Shown piece after piece: positions 1 through 14,407 of a DNA stretch of 64,000 nt. The translations under genes were made by a program, and so were the position numbers. The notes under the pieces were generated by a model, which saw only the letters and a list, made by a program, of their open reading frames with translations, had not been told where the DNA came from and did not search any database. The stretch covers positions 1,775,618 through 1,839,617 of the forward strand of contig OZ024850.1 of the NCBI GenBank assembly GCA_964017145.1, written 5' to 3'. The DNA comes from Agrocybe praecox. Taxonomy: Eukaryota; Basidiomycota; Agaricomycetes; Agaricales; Agrocybaceae. Numbering within the stretch: position 1 is the stretch's first letter; each line of letters begins with the position of its first letter.

Positions 1-42
1 TTGAATACTTTGGTGCTTTTAGCTCATTTGTTTTTCTTACAG

Positions 43-1509
43 CCCCCGATGGTGTTCCTGATGGTAACCCAGAAACTGTGATCATTGGTTCTCCCCTTGA
101 TAAGACTAAAAATCCTCTGAGTGCTGTTGGTGTTGGTTTCACAGATATCACTGGTATCGTCGCGTACCAGTATGTTTTTATCATGTTTGTTTATGGGGAA
201 ACTTACTGACCGGTTTTGCTCTAGATTCGGCTTCTTCTATGTCATACCTTTGACGGCCCCTCAAATCATCTCCACGCCCAGCCCAGTCATTCCTGCTGCC
301 TCGTTTGTGTCCAAACCTAATGACTTCTGCACTGTTACCTTTGGTGATTACAATGTTCGTATCATTCGTCGAACCTTCATCTCTGTCGCCAAGCTCATAT
401 AACGATGAATTAGGTGGAGAATATGGCACCAACATCGAGCCACATCCCTGCTGTTGCAGCACACATCAGCAATCTTCTCCTCACCCCAGACATCATGTTT
501 GTCCAAGAAATCCAAGACAACTCGGGACCCACGGACGATGGAACCGTCTCTGCCAATATCACTTTGTCGACTTTGGTGGCTGCCATTGCCAAGATCAGCA
601 ATGTCACTTACTCGTTCGCTTCCATTGACCCTGTTGATGGCCAGGATGGTGGACAGCCTGGAGGAAACATTCGAACTGCATTCCTGTGAGGGTCACGCAC
701 GTGTTGCATGACATTGCCCAGGGCTGATAAACGTTTGTTATAGGTATAAGCCAGAAAAACTTAAGTTTGTTGGAAGCGCACCGGCTGGTGGCTCCTTGGA
801 TGTAACCGAGGTTACTGGTCATTTGCTCGATCCTAAGTTAAGGTATGTATCACTACTTCTTACCCTCGCACCGGTTCATAACTATTTCTATAAGCTTCAA
901 TCCCGGACGCATTGACCCACTCAACCCAGTTTGGAATTCTACTCGTAAACCACTCGTCGCTCACTGGACTACCAAACTCGGGCAGAACCTTTTCACTATC
1001 AATGTTCATCTCAGCTCCAAGGATGGCAGCAGTTCGACTCAGGGTGATGCTAGACCTCCGGTTAATTCCCCCATCGAAGCCAGGACCGGACAGGTAGCTT
1101 CCGTTGCTGTGAGTATCCTTCGTATAACTATGTGACATTTTCTAGGTCATTAGCTGACCTGAACAAATAAATAAATTAGACATTCGTCAAGAAAATCTTG
1201 GCCAAGAATCCTTTTGCCAATGTCATTGTTGCTGGTGACTTCAACGAGTACATCCAGACGAGATCTGTCTACAAGCCCCTTACCGATCTTCTGACTGATA
1301 TCGACGAGGTCGCCAAGATTCCTGTTGAAGAGCGATACAGTTACGTCTTCGACCAAAACTCTGAACAGCTCGACCACGCATTAGTCTCTCCTGCGATCAG
1401 ATCACGTGGAGCCAAGTTCGAGCATATCCATGTTAACAACTGGTCCCCTGCTCTCAGTACCCGTGTCAGTGACCATGACCCTTCTGTTGGACAGATCCGT
1501 ATCTGTTAA
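43..1509 (+). CDS. Endonuclease/exonuclease/phosphatase-family protein, 5'-partial
   Basis: The gene runs in from the left edge; position 41-42 is an intron acceptor. I read exons at 43-169, 225-354, 414-685, 744-842, 895-1108 and 1180-1509, all with GT-AG borders and a continuous frame to TAA at 1507-1509. Family motifs visible are YNVENMAP (start of the EEP fold), FVQEIQDN (metal-binding Glu), INVHLSS, VAGDFNEY (catalytic Asp-x-Asn) and SDHDPSVGQ (the closing Ser-Asp-His). These mark a Mg-dependent phosphodiesterase/nuclease fold of the kind found in large secreted fungal EEP proteins. Which bond it cuts (DNA, RNA or a phospholipid) cannot be told from the sequence. The N-terminal half lies outside the window, so a signal peptide cannot be checked. 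All catalytic motifs are present and I see no lesion. Confidence 0.9.
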
Positions 1510-1765
1510 ATATACCACGATGTACAGTGTAGTGATTTTGGAGGAATTGTTGTAATTATATAATCTAATCGCTTTGTTGGCTACATACTATGAGTTACGA
1601 TCGATATTCCAGTACAATAGTAAAGGTTCCATCTGATTTATGTGAGGTTACAATTTATCCAACGACGAACAGTCTTGAGATGCGCCCCAATAAATTGATG
1701 ACCGATAACAAAGTGTCCTCAGATGTGGCCACATATATGTGCCTTAACGACTACAATGATTTTAG

Positions 1766-2775
1766 TCAAACAAGATAGGTCAATGAAGTAGAAAAGGGGA
1801 GATGAAGCTTACTCCACAGAGGTGAAGTAGGGTTGATTTCTAGTGCGTAATGGATGCCCGTCTCTTCTTCGACAAATATGAAACTCAAATATGTGGGTGT
1901 AGGATGTTCTGCTTCAAAATCATATGGTCCATAATCAACCGTAACTTGTGCCAGATAGTCGAGGTTGAAATGATGCTGCTCTTTGGCATCTAAAACTATA
2001 CGTTCAAGATGATCCCAAACAGGTATGGACGCGAATGGTCCCAAAGTGAAGACATGAGTGGCATCAATTTGATCATTGAGCTTGAGTGTCAGGTTCAGGC
2101 TTGTTGACGAAATGTGTATAGATTTCGAGGAGTCCGAACATGGCCCAAGGCTTGGGACTGGCAATATTTCCTTGATTGATACGAGGGGAAAATTGAGTCT
2201 GATTCCACCATTATGTCTTCGCAGATGGGAGAAGAGAGAGCTGGTCCCTGGACGACTCTTCGTTGTTGATATCGAATGGCACGATATTATCCACAAAGGA
2301 CACTAAACATAAACTCAGAGACGTTCCCCCTTGACTATAGCCAATAACTTACACGGAAGAGCAGACATAGGCCGTAATTTCTCCTCTTCCTTACTCGAGG
2401 CATGAAAAGACAGCCGATGAGTTGTCAAATGAATGACTCCCTAGAGAAATTTGTAACAGAAACCGAGAGGAAACAATCGTTTTGCTGTCCACTACAGCCA
2501 CATCTTGAACAACACAGCCATTTGTTTCTAAGAGCAGTTTTTCCTCCGCGCTCGAACCTGCAAGTGGCCCAAATTCTTGGATAAGAATGTCTTGATACTC
2601 CAATTCGTCGAGACTTCAGACGTCGAGGAGGCCTGGTGAATAGTGAAAGTGTCGTTTCGAATTTCCTCAGACGGAACAAAGTCGTATGAGGAGACTTCAC
2701 CATATTCTTCTGAAGGTAATGCCGTGTTCTTGGCTTTGTTTTCTTCAAGACCTCTTCAATTTCATTCGTAACCAA
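1766..2775 (-). CDS. Hypothetical gene, structure unresolved, possibly degenerate
   Basis: I do not recognise the family. The best supported part is the 3' end: an open frame from about 2302 down to the stop at 1766-1768, joined across a canonical intron (donor GTAAGT near 2353, acceptor TAG near 2304) to an upstream piece reading KEEEKLRPMSALPC. The protein end contains WDHLERIVLDAKEQHHFNLD and YLSFIFVEEETGIHY, a composition like the leucine-rich tails of basidiomycete F-box proteins, but no F-box is visible. Upstream, 2400-2775 has protein-like stretches in different frames (EEYGEVSSYDFVPSEE and YQDILIQEFGPLAGSS) that I could not join with plausible introns. Either several introns were missed or the 5' part is decaying. 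Another minus-strand open frame reaches 3077 without a clear link. Confidence 0.35.
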
Positions 2776-3437
2776 ATCTACGAGACATGGTTCCGAATCA
2801 CCTTAATCTTGGCCTTTACATTCACATTGACCAATGATTTTCTCGTAACTTGACGCATCTTGGATAAGCCTAGACAGACAAGGCTCAGGCTTCGATTCCG
2901 ACTTTCGTAGGCTTCCCGATTCGCTCGATAACAAAGAAGATGATCATGACTGTGTGCTGGTTCTACTTTATTTCGCCTTGGACTGCAATTTTGAGGATAC
3001 ACGCGACAGTTAGGGCGACATAAGCAGTATAAAAACAATCGTAGATGCAGCTGGTGTTCCTCAAAGATTCGAGGCATGAATTCGATATTCGCGTGATGGC
3101 GTCAGTACTGTAGTCACCTATTTATATAATTACATACAATCACATGATTTCGGCTTCACGAGGTCAATTCTGAGCTCTCAGCTATAATCTATTAGAGTAT
3201 CATATCAATAATCAGACTTTAGTCTTTCAAACTAACTCTCAGGTGTGGTGTAACTAAGTATAGGATACCACCGCAAACGCCAAAGCTATTGCCAGTGTTA
3301 CCAAGAGATGGTTCAAGAGCTGTGCCTGAACGCCTGACCGCGACCAGTGACCATTGACAAGGGCGGGCCTCCGCATTGCGTCACTATGTTGAAAGTGCTT
3401 CTCACTCAGCCTGATTCGATTGTCCCATTCTCGTCAA

Positions 3438-3445
3438 TATATATA
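3438..3445 (+). promoter_or_regulatory. TATA box of the first lactonase-like gene
   Basis: TATATATA lies 130 bp before the ATG at 3568. Between them, 3501-3556 looks like a 5'UTR intron (GTAAGT donor, TTTCATAG acceptor). A similar TTCATAG stretch precedes the second copy at 5113. Confidence 0.55.
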
Positions 3446-3567
3446 GGGTTGTCTCTTACTTTTACTTCCCACCACAATACTCGCAAAGTCCAGCAGCCAT
3501 GTAAGTCCTCTGATAAATCTTCGTGAATTTGCAGGATTCTTGACACATTTTCATAGAAATCACAAAT

Positions 3568-4455
3568 ATGTCCCTTCCGCCTCATACCGCTGATCAGGCC
3601 TTTTGCAATGTATCTGCGCTCGAAGCAGGTCTGATCGACCTACCAGATGAAATGTTTATCACCGGAGCTACCCCAGGCAAAATCACAGTAGCACCATCTT
3701 TATCCTTCCTCTTGCAACACTCTCAGACAAAAAAGAAATTCGTTTTTGATTTGGGAATTCGAAAGGACTACCAGAACTATCCGCCGGTCATTGTCAAATG
3801 GATAAAAGGTACTTATCCGGTCAAGGTGGCTCAAGATGTTTCCGACTCTCTGGGGAAAGGAGGTCTTCAGCCGTCTGACATCGATTATGTCTGCTTATCC
3901 CATTGCCATTGGGACCATACCGGCGACACTCACCCATTCACCAACAGCAGGTTTTTAGTAGGGGGGGCCTGTCAATCATTCTTTGCAGATGCTTATCCTG
4001 GTAACCCGAATGGTAGATTTGCGTCCGACCTTCTTCCCGAAGGACGTACCGATTTCCTTGACCCAAGTGATTGGAAACCCATAGGCCCGTTCCCTCGAGC
4101 CCTCGACTTCTTCGGAGATGGTAGTCTTTATATCATTGACGCCCCTGGACACCTATCAGGACATATCAATGCTCTCGCCCGCACTTCCTCAGACGGAGGA
4201 TGGATATATTTAGCGGGAGATAGCGCTCATCATCGCAATCTTATCACCCTTGAATCCGACATTGCTGTCGGCCATCGAGGCCATGTCCACAGTTGCGCTC
4301 ATGAAGATAAGGAGGCTGCCCAGGAGACTATCTTGCGCATTAATAAGCTCCTAGGGCTGCCGAAGGTTCAGGTCATCTTGGCTCACGACGAACCATGGTT
4401 CTCCAAACATCAAGGCGGGGATTCATTTTGGCCTGGCAAAATCGAATCTATGTAA
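3568..4455 (+). CDS. Metallo-beta-lactamase-fold hydrolase (lactonase-like), copy 1
   Basis: Intronless 295-residue protein of the metallo-beta-lactamase superfamily. The metal site is complete: LSHCHWDHTGD gives the HxHxDH motif (His112, His114, Asp116, His117), DAPGHLSGH supplies the third-motif His near 195-199, LAGDSAHH the bridging Asp218, and ILAHDEPW a C-terminal His. This layout resembles N-acyl-homoserine-lactone lactonases and related fungal hydrolases; the true substrate is unknown. There is no signal peptide, so it is probably cytosolic. The loop after SDIAVG (residues about 232-240) is two residues shorter than in the neighbour and differs in sequence. The start at 3568 is the first in-frame ATG after the probable 5'UTR intron and matches the ancestral start of copy 2. 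It forms a direct tandem pair with the copy at 5113. Confidence 0.85.
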   Translation: MSLPPHTADQAFCNVSALEAGLIDLPDEMFITGATPGKITVAPSLSFLLQHSQTKKKFVFDLGIRKDYQNYPPVIVKWIKGTYPVKVAQDVSDSLGKGGLQPSDIDYVCLSHCHWDHTGDTHPFTNSRFLVGGACQSFFADAYPGNPNGRFASDLLPEGRTDFLDPSDWKPIGPFPRALDFFGDGSLYIIDAPGHLSGHINALARTSSDGGWIYLAGDSAHHRNLITLESDIAVGHRGHVHSCAHEDKEAAQETILRINKLLGLPKVQVILAHDEPWFSKHQGGDSFWPGKIESM

Positions 4456-5112
4456 ATGTTAAACCATATGCCAACAAATAATCTTTTTACTTCAGCCAGA
4501 AAAACAACCCAAAAAATATTCAGTCATTCTATGCAAACTAGGGCCCGCAAAGGATCTTCATTTCGGTAGTGGTATATTGCCATGTTTCTCTTACGATAAA
4601 TGCTCGTCGGGAGAAAATCCCTATCATCAAGTTTCCTTCACCCATCTTTCATTATGTATATCCTTATCACCTCAAACTCTGCTTTGCTGTTCAATGTCAA
4701 GACACCTCCGAAATTCAATGAAATGTCATTAAAATGATACATCGGTGTGGAAAATGGACCTGCTTTTCTTAATCCTGTGGGAGTATGATGTTCGCGGGCA
4801 TTGGTCGGGTTCAAGTTGCTGCTTTGAAATAATCAAAATTTCTCATGGATCACAAGTATAGCATGTCATGCCCTATCATGCCTCGCGATGGACTTACTTT
4901 GGATATATGAACTCCACGCCCTCACTGATATACCCAACCTTAGTCACGTATTCGGCTCGCATCGCGCCACCAGTAAATGTGAGTGACCTGGGCCGTCGAC
5001 TTCTCTTCCTCGCGCCATTCAAACAGCTGGGCATCTATGTAGGTGTGTTTTCGAGCAACATCAAAGACTTTGCTAACAGCTATGCACATGATTCATAGCC
5101 TCAATACCGGAC
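4456..5112. other. Spacer between the two lactonase-like copies
   Basis: No gene is supported here. The last ~120 bp (about 4975-5099, GTGAGT-like donor to ATTCATAG) resembles a 5'UTR intron comparable with that of copy 1. Confidence 0.4.
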
Positions 5113-6006
5113 ATGTCTCTTCCACCTCCTGGCGCAGATTAGGCGTATTGCAATGTTTCCGCTCTCGAAGCCGGACTTCTTCAACTATTAGATGAGATGT
5201 TTATCTCGAATGCTATCCCAGGTAAAATTACAGCAACGCCGTCCTTATCATTTCTCTTGCGGCACTCTCAAACGGAAAAGAAATTAGTTTTTGATTTGGG
5301 AGTTCGGAAGGACTTCGAGAACCATACGCCATATGTCGTCCAGCTGATTAGGACTGTTATCCCGGTTGAAGTAACCCAAGATGCTGTTGAATCTCTTAGG
5401 AAAGGAGGCCTTGAGCCCGCCGACATCGATCACGTTTGCTTATCCCACTGTCACTGGGATCACGTAGGTGACACTCATCTCTTTACCAAAAGCAAATTCA
5501 TCGTCGGAGGGGCATGTCAATCCCTTTTTCTAAATGGTTATCCCACCGACCCCAATAATCCATTTGCATTAGACCTTCTTCCCGAAGGACGTACCGAGTT
5601 TCTCGATCCAAGTGGCTGGAAACCCCTCGGTCCATTTCCTCGAGCGCTCGACTTTTACGGAGATGGGAGTCTCTATATGGTAGACGCTCCAGGGCATTTA
5701 GCAGGACATATGAACGTACTCGCGCGTACATCCTCAGACGGAGGATGGATATATCTTGCGGGAGATAGCGCTCATCATCGTAATCTTATCACCCTCGAAT
5801 CGGACATCGCTGTCGGCTTCATGGCCCCAGACGGCCAACAACGCTGCGCTCACGACGATAAAGAGGCTGCCCACGAGCATATCCTACGCGTCAACAAATT
5901 ATTGCAGATACCGAGGGTCCAAGTCCTTCTGGCTCACGATGCGCCGTGGTATTCGAAACATAAAGGCGGTGATTCATTTTGGCCTGGGAAAATACAGTCT
6001 TTGTGA
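5113..6006 (+). pseudogene. Metallo-beta-lactamase-fold hydrolase, copy 2, early stop
   Basis: This is a tandem paralogue of the 3568-4455 gene. Aligning by eye, the ancestral start is the ATG at 5113 (Met-Ser-Leu-Pro-Pro, as in copy 1). Codon 10 is TAG at 5140-5142 where copy 1 has CAG, a C-to-T nonsense change. After it the frame stays open to the stop at 6006. The next in-frame ATG (5197, MFISNAIPGK) would give a 269-residue protein lacking 28 residues, with all metal motifs kept: LSHCHWDHVGD, DAPGHLAGH, LAGDSAHH, LLAHDAPW. So it is either a young pseudogene or an N-truncated protein whose first strands of the fold are shortened. The intact rest suggests the stop is recent or segregating. 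A 12-T run follows the stop codon at 6051-6062. Confidence 0.75.
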
Positions 6007-7463
6007 ACAGTTATTCGGCTCGTTTCGACTATCACCTCCTTCGAAGGTCGTTTTTTTTTTTTTGATAGGGATCGTCTTCACCGCTTGTGACAAGTACCAG
6101 TTTTGGAACCGAGATTTTTGAGTTACCGGCCTTGTACTCGGGATGTCGTTCATCACTACCACTTTACGTTAGTAGACGTATCTTCATCCCATGGTAAGCT
6201 GTTTAAATGACGGTGGCAAGGATCGATTACCACCGACATTAACTAGCCGTCTCGCCGCTGAAATCTACATCTACTTGGTTCATGGATCGCGCGCGCTAGA
6301 CCGTTTGCCTTTTCCTTGCTGACCGTCTCCGTCCTCGATGGAGGATATCGTGAAGCAAACGAAGAAGGTTGTGATAGCTTCCATGTGCTCAATGGAATGG
6401 AATCACTACCACCATGGTTCTCGATGAAACGTTTCTGTGAACGTATGTCACTTTTCAAAACTTTTTTTTCAGACTGGATAGCTGCGAAAAATTCCAGTGA
6501 AGCTTCCTTCAACGAGCCATAAGACTCGCGCATAATAAACGTCTACTTGAGCAAGAGAGAATTGGGCTAGGATATAGAGTTCACCGGCGGACCAATTGTG
6601 CAGTTCATGTCGGCTTTGAATTTGACCAGTCTAACTGGAGATGGCCAAAAATGACTTGTTGTCGACAGCCCGTGGTGAGCTGTGGTAATCTACAGACAGC
6701 ATGGACGGCGGACGCTAAACACTTCATGATTAGTACAAGGATCCAAATGCGAAGACTTCGCTAGTTGGTGGCGATACATGGGCATGGATACGGATCTGCA
6801 TCCAACACTGATTCTAGATCTACTACCAACCAGACGCAACTAATGACGATTGGCATTCAAATATATCCAGCACCGGTCTATACTTTCTAAAGGAGAAAAA
6901 CGATAACAAAAAATGTAAAGTATCCAATCCCACATCAAGGTGTAGTCCTCTTCTATTGAGCGATATCATCGAACAGCGTATCCCCTTGAATCACAAGTGA
7001 GCGCGAAGACATATATACAGCCAAGCATGCGCTCAGGATACCGGTCTTTTTGTTTTTGGTATCTACCGTGCCGGTCATTATGTTTCCTTCGCAGAAATGC
7101 ACCTGATGCTAACCACTCCGAAGCACGTCGGTGTATCTTGGAAATTTCTTTTCTACGGTTTTATATTATTCGGCACAGTATAAACGACATATATCGAAAG
7201 ATGCTATCGAGGTAACACAACTAGATCTCGAAGTGGCGTCTCAACGCCGGCTATAGTAGGGACCCGTAAAAGGGTAGACAGAGCGATACATTCTATATAT
7301 ATTTACATTAGACAAGTATTTCGAGCACTAAATAGCAGAGGCATGTTTTGTATCCAAGAAAATAGGATAATAAATGAAGAGAAGATCATAGTACCTGTTG
7401 GCAGAAAATTAGGCGGAGGTAGTCTAGGAAAAATAAATCAAACATACAGGCCCAGTGAATCAA
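6007..7463. other. Spacer without a supported gene
   Basis: Short open frames on both strands (for example around 6243-6533) have no recognisable domains, no splice logic and no start context. I see nothing else. Confidence 0.5.
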
Positions 7464-8863
<1,400 letters not shown>

Positions 8864-11800
8864 GTCGAGGTCTGAGGATGAAGAACTCACTTGAAAAGAG
8901 AACATGCTCTTATAAGAAAATTGGCCGTGGGAGGGAGTAAGAGTAACTTACTATTGGGTGTATGTATAAAGGACACTAAGCGCGTAGAATATGCCGAGTA
9001 GGATGGAGTAGATTGATGGAATAACGCCCTTTGAGAAACGAGATCTTTGAGAGAGATGAGACTCAGATGGTGGTTTTTGACAAGAATAACTTCACCTTAC
9101 CACTCTCGGGGTCCATCATCCGAATCCGATCGGCAAAATTCTTCCACGTGAGAGTTACTATAATTACCCTTCGGCCCCTCGGCACTCAATTTCTCTGGAC
9201 CGCCCTGACAGTCTACCTCGTCAATCGTTGCAAAAGATTATCAGATTCTTAACGTGAATCAGAAATCTTGATTTACAAATCTACACAGCGCGTCACAGCT
9301 ACTACCTAATTAAACGTGTTTTGGATTGTCCCGATAGACGGTCGCATAAATGACGCAATTGGTGTTTCGGTTTCCAAGATTTTTTTTCTATCTTTCTCTG
9401 ATTGTGCAGAATCCAGAATCCTTCCTTTTCTACACCCCTTGGAGGATCGGACGTTTCTTGTTTGCTGCGTCTAGATATGTACTCAAGTGCGCGAGTGAGT
9501 AGTGTCACATCGACCTATTTTGTAAGAAGTCCGTAGACTCACGGAAAAGGTGCCTTTGCGGAAATATGCGTATAGAAATTGTATAGAAATGTGTACCACT
9601 GCAGTGGCTTTTCAACTGCCAAAAGGAGCCAAGATTGGATTATTCCTCACTCGATTTGGGCCAGTAGGACAACCGGCTCTCGTATCGAAGTCAGAAACCC
9701 GCTTCCGCTCAAAGATACATATATAGCTCTCAGGTGAAGTATTCCGAGAGTATGATCGATTTTATGCTCGCTTTTAGTAGCAGGGAACAACATGAAAGCG
9801 CATAGACCGCTGTAATCAAAGATGCAAGGTTTTTTGACCATACGGTCGACTCGATTTAACTCCAGTAACAAATGACGTGAAAATTAATTATCGATTATCC
9901 CGCTCAAGCTGCCGAGAAGGTAGAGGATGGTCTCCTATGTCCTCGTACCGTACCGCTCTTTATATGTCCTGTACCTATATACATTCTGCATAGATCTTTC
10001 AAATTGCAGAACACGGAATCAAAAGTTCTAGAATCTATAAATAGAATCAGAGCAAGATGCGCTGTGATGCGCGCTCTTAAGGGATTCGAAAGCGTTCATC
10101 GGTTCATCGGAGGGAAGCGATATATCGACCAAAATTTGAGGGATGGCATTTGTCCCAAGTTAGAACAGCTGATTCCCACCCGAGTCTTGTATTCTCTCGG
10201 CGACTTTTGCTGGAAGAGTGGACAAGGAAGGACATACGATTTCCCCACCCCTGATTGTTACTTTTTCCCAGTATACGCTTTTAATAATAATAACGAGTTC
10301 TAACCATGAAATTTTATATGGTTCCTTGCCAGACTCCTGGCAGACCGTCAGATGGCCTTCTGTGCAGAATTTAGATCCCAAATGATTGAATTGAGATAGA
10401 TCCTAAATGTCAGAAACGTTTTGGAAAGTTTTGGAGCTGCCGGACGCTGTTATTTACAATCGATCCGCTCTATTCAACTAAAGGCCACGTTGTCGTCAGG
10501 CGGTGTACTCTCTCGCCTCCGACCGCTCGTGCTTGTCGTCATTTCGACTCATTACCAAGAGACATTTGACTGTTAAAGAAACAAGAAAGTCAGCCATGTA
10601 CAAGATTATGATCAGTCAGTACTATGCCCATCCGTAGAACACGGACGACAAGAAGACTTTAAAAAGAGATCCAACGCAGTAGGTAGACTTTCCACAACAT
10701 ACAATCTCCTGACGAGTCCACTAAGTTTAGTGAGGAAAGTCGGTAGACAACCATTCGGCCATGGGCCACGCTTCAAAACACAAATAACCATGTAGGTAGA
10801 TTTATGTCGCCATCATCATAGGGACAGACGAGAATGGGAACGAAGGATAGGGGTGAGGACAATGATGGAGACATGGTTGTGCTTGTGGGGACATATTTTA
10901 CAAAGGGAAGCAAGGCTAGAGGGAAAAGGAGCGGGCAAGCGGAATGAGAATTGAAGGAATGGGAAGTTTTTTCGCCTGGCAATGGTGTCATAAGGACGCA
11001 ATAACAGTGCAGAGACGTAGCGTTCGTCACGAAACATACAATTTCACAGTGAATTGAGCACAGTGCGGGGTAAAAATCGTATAGAATATACGTCGAGCTA
11101 TGAATAGAGGAATGGAGGTAGTAGCATCCCTAGTCAACGGTAGTATTCCTGAGACGAAAAGACAGGTTTAAGAGGGTAAAAAGGAGTCCTGACGGGAACG
11201 GAGGACACATGGCTCAACCACGACAGAACGTTTGAAATGAATATTAGACAGCTGCCAAGTCTATCCGATAATAAGGTAGCAAGGTTCCAAAGTTTCGAGT
11301 CTGCCATCTCACGTTGCAACTGTGAGGAAAGGGGACTGGGGCGCAGCTAGTAGGCGATGATAATTGGATACTTGTTACCGGCATCTAGCTGGACGTGTCC
11401 TATAGGCTAACCATTCATTCGTGTAGAAGGGAGATTGTGTCTTGTGATATCAAGTCTCCCGAGTACCATCTCCCCTCGACAAAAAGAGGGAAGGCATAAA
11501 ATTACCAGTAGTAGTTGAATATTTGAATGATCACGTTTATAAAGTGGCCAATAGGTTATTAGACACGTAGATAATTGGTATATATATTCGCTCACTAAAG
11601 CCAGTTTTCCCGTGAATCTGGGAGAATAGCCTTCTCGATAATCCGGGCGGCTAACGCGAACTAGACACTGTCAAAAGTACTTTTATTCCATTGCGCCATT
11701 CAAATCACCTCTGTTTCCGCAAGTTTTATTTTGACATATTCCAAGAGCAGAAAAAAGGTTCAAAGAGGAATAGGTGAAAAACATTGTGCTTGTAGATGAG

Positions 11801-12015
11801 TTCGGAAGTGAGCGCTTGACGAAGTCGGTTTTGGAGAAGGAAAGCGGCCATTGCGCGGCCATATTGCCAGCGGGCCGACGGCAACCAACGGTCACATGTC
11901 AACATGTCACGAGCAGACTGTTCTTCAGTAAACCCGTTCTTGTCTTCCTCCGTCACCACCAATTTCTTGCAATTTTGTCTATTTCATTCTTTTTGTACTA
12001 CCCAATAATCTCGAA
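8864..12015. other. Long spacer without a supported gene
   Basis: Three kilobases with only short, unsupported open frames. The first few hundred bases must contain the DAHP synthase promoter and the last part the TIM9 promoter, but I could not assign convincing elements. Confidence 0.5.
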
Positions 12016-12468
12016 ATGGACTTCTCAAACTTCAACGGTGCTGAACAGGCTCATATGACCAAGATTATCGAAAAAAGACAGGTAATTGTCACCTTGAAGT
12101 TGCCTTGAAAGACTTATTTAACCCTTCGCGTTTTGTGTTCTTGTTATAGATGCAAGACTTCTTACGGATGTACTCTAACCTTGTAGAGAAATGCTTCAAC
12201 ACGTGCTGCAATGATTTCACGAGCAAAGCTCTATCAACGAAAGAGGTTTCCCCTTATTTCCCCGCTCTATGATTCATCTCGCTAAACCCTCTATAAACAG
12301 GAAACTTGCATCATGAATTGTACGGAGAAGTTCATCAAGCATTCAGAACGTGTTGGTGCACGCTTTGCGGAGCAGAACGCAGGTGCGTCTTTAGTTATTC
12401 TTTCTCTAGTTACTGCTCGACTCATTCTGGCATAATTTGCAGAGGCTATGAACGGCCAGAATCAGTGA
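12016..12468 (+). CDS. TIM9: Mitochondrial intermembrane-space translocase chaperone Tim9
   Basis: Four exons, 12016-12081, 12150-12245, 12301-12382 and 12443-12468, total 270 nt and encode 89 residues, the expected size of a small Tim. The twin CX3C signature is plain: CFNTC in exon 2 and CIMNC in exon 3, which form the two disulfides of the helical hairpin. The start [14 protein letters not shown] and the end GQNQ match fungal Tim9 style more than Tim8, 10 or 13. The protein works with Tim10 as a hexameric chaperone carrying hydrophobic carrier proteins across the intermembrane space to the TIM22 complex. All introns are GT-AG. Too small and split to be found without joining the exons. Confidence 0.95.
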
Positions 12469-14400
12469 TTTTTGTAGCTCTGTGCGATATATTTACTATC
12501 CCCCTCGAAAAAGATCCTTACAGTATCTACCCCTAATGCATACTCGAGATTACTCGGGTGATAAACCCATACTTATGCACCTGCGGATAGTTGAGATTTG
12601 ACAGGCCTGATGTTCGATACCGGTTCCTCTCTGCGATAAACATCGAGGTTGTAGATCCCTTTATCACCACACTCTGCTGTGCCGGGCCTTCGCTCAGTCC
12701 GCTACTTGTCTGTCATTTTCCAGGATTCATTTCACCAGCGGTGAAACACTGTAAGCTCGAGTTCAAGAAAAGCGGGCACCGGTCAAATCCTGTTCAAAGT
12801 CTGCGTGATACCCAATATATGATGATCTTCTCTCTTCGCTCCTCTGGAATACCTCATTGAACGACCCACGGCAAACCTGCGGCTATTTCCCTCGTAAACG
12901 TTTAAAACCAGGACCTGAGGTTGCATATTTTGGATGGATAATGTCAGACAGAAAATAGCATATCGGCTGCCTATAATAGCTACCGTCTCTGTCGGATATG
13001 GCGCACATGCTGTCTTTCTCCGATTTCCCCAATTGTCTTGTAAGTCGATTTTTTCCTGGCTAGTAATTAACCTTACGAAGCAAACAAACTACTCGCATGA
13101 TGGTTGCAATGTAAATCATCTACCGCGGATGGAAGTTTATCGCAATCTACATACTTTATCCAAGGAACAGGGTTCGAAGAACTGCATTGGTTATTTCAGG
13201 GCGCTTCTTTGGCGATATGTGGGTGTTTTCTACTCGCCAAACGTGGCCATGAAACTGATTCCGATTCTTCTATGTGCGAAGGAGTCGAACGTTACGCCTA
13301 TAGTAGTATCTATTATTGCGCAATGACCAAATAAACCACTCTTCCTTTGCTGATCCGATGATTAACGGAAGCCTGAAGGCACAGATAGCCGATTATAGCT
13401 GGTTATTTGGTGTTGGCATTAGGATTCCGGCGGCGTCCGGAACGAAAGGGAGTTTGCGCACGACTCATGTGTTCCACGATTGTTGTCGTTATACCATCCA
13501 ACTTAGGCAATTACTGGGCTGCAATGGAAGATCGACTTTCAAGTGACGCGACCATAACGGTTTTTTGGTGCAAAGCATCAGTGGTTCGTAAACTGCAAAA
13601 GTTACTCGGACCGCTTGTATCGATTCCAACCTGGCCATGCTTCGAGGGTGAAACCTTCCCTTCGTCGCCTTGAAAGCGCCGCGTGTATCAAACAATTTTA
13701 CATTTGACCATACATCATGCACCGATAAATTGGAACGCCTCTCTTTACTCGACCAAAAGAAGTAACTGTTGGGGACCGCCAGTGACTAGTTGTCTCCCAA
13801 CAAACAGTGACTTTGGGCGTGAGCGCCGTAGTTTTGCTTGGGTGGCGATGGTTGATAACTTGGACAACATCGGAAGTTGCAAGTCATTGTACGATGGCGA
13901 ATAACATGGCTATGTGAATATTTTTCGGAGCATAGTTCACCAATTCCAAGTCTTTCCATGTCTGCCTCTGACGGACCGCAGTTTGAAGGTGAGTACGAAA
14001 GATATACATCATATGATCACTTGGGACTAATATGTCAAACAGGATGCCTGCTCATTGAACTCCTTATTACTCACACCAGACGATATAAAATTTGACTAAT
14101 GCACCGGTCCAGCGACATTTCCAGGATATAATACCGTTATACTTACCAGGGAACCTTCATTGAAGGATAGAAGACGTGGATTCCAACAGACTACTAAAAT
14201 AGCCCAATTTCTTGGCAAAGCTGTCAATTTCAAAAGAGTAGACAGTAGTGGACAGAGGCCTTGTCTTGCGATACATCCAGGCAGTTGGCATCATTTGAAT
14301 CGACAATGGGCGCAATGTGTCTATGCAAGTTGACTCTAGGGGTCATATGGGAGACCCGGTGCAGACTAGTATATTGGGCGCTCCTCGATACTTATTCCAC
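12469..14400. other. Spacer without a supported gene
   Basis: Open frames such as the 130-codon one at 12934-13326 have no domain, no consistent splice junctions and no codon pattern like the neighbouring genes. I see no RNA gene. Confidence 0.5.
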
Positions 14401-14407
14401 TATAAAA
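14401..14407 (+). promoter_or_regulatory. TATA box of the secreted-protein gene
   Basis: TATAAAA, followed by a pyrimidine-rich start region (about 14443-14485) and a 5'UTR intron at 14560-14616 (GTTAGT donor, TTTTAG acceptor) ending 41 bp before the ATG. This is a strong-promoter layout. Confidence 0.7.
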
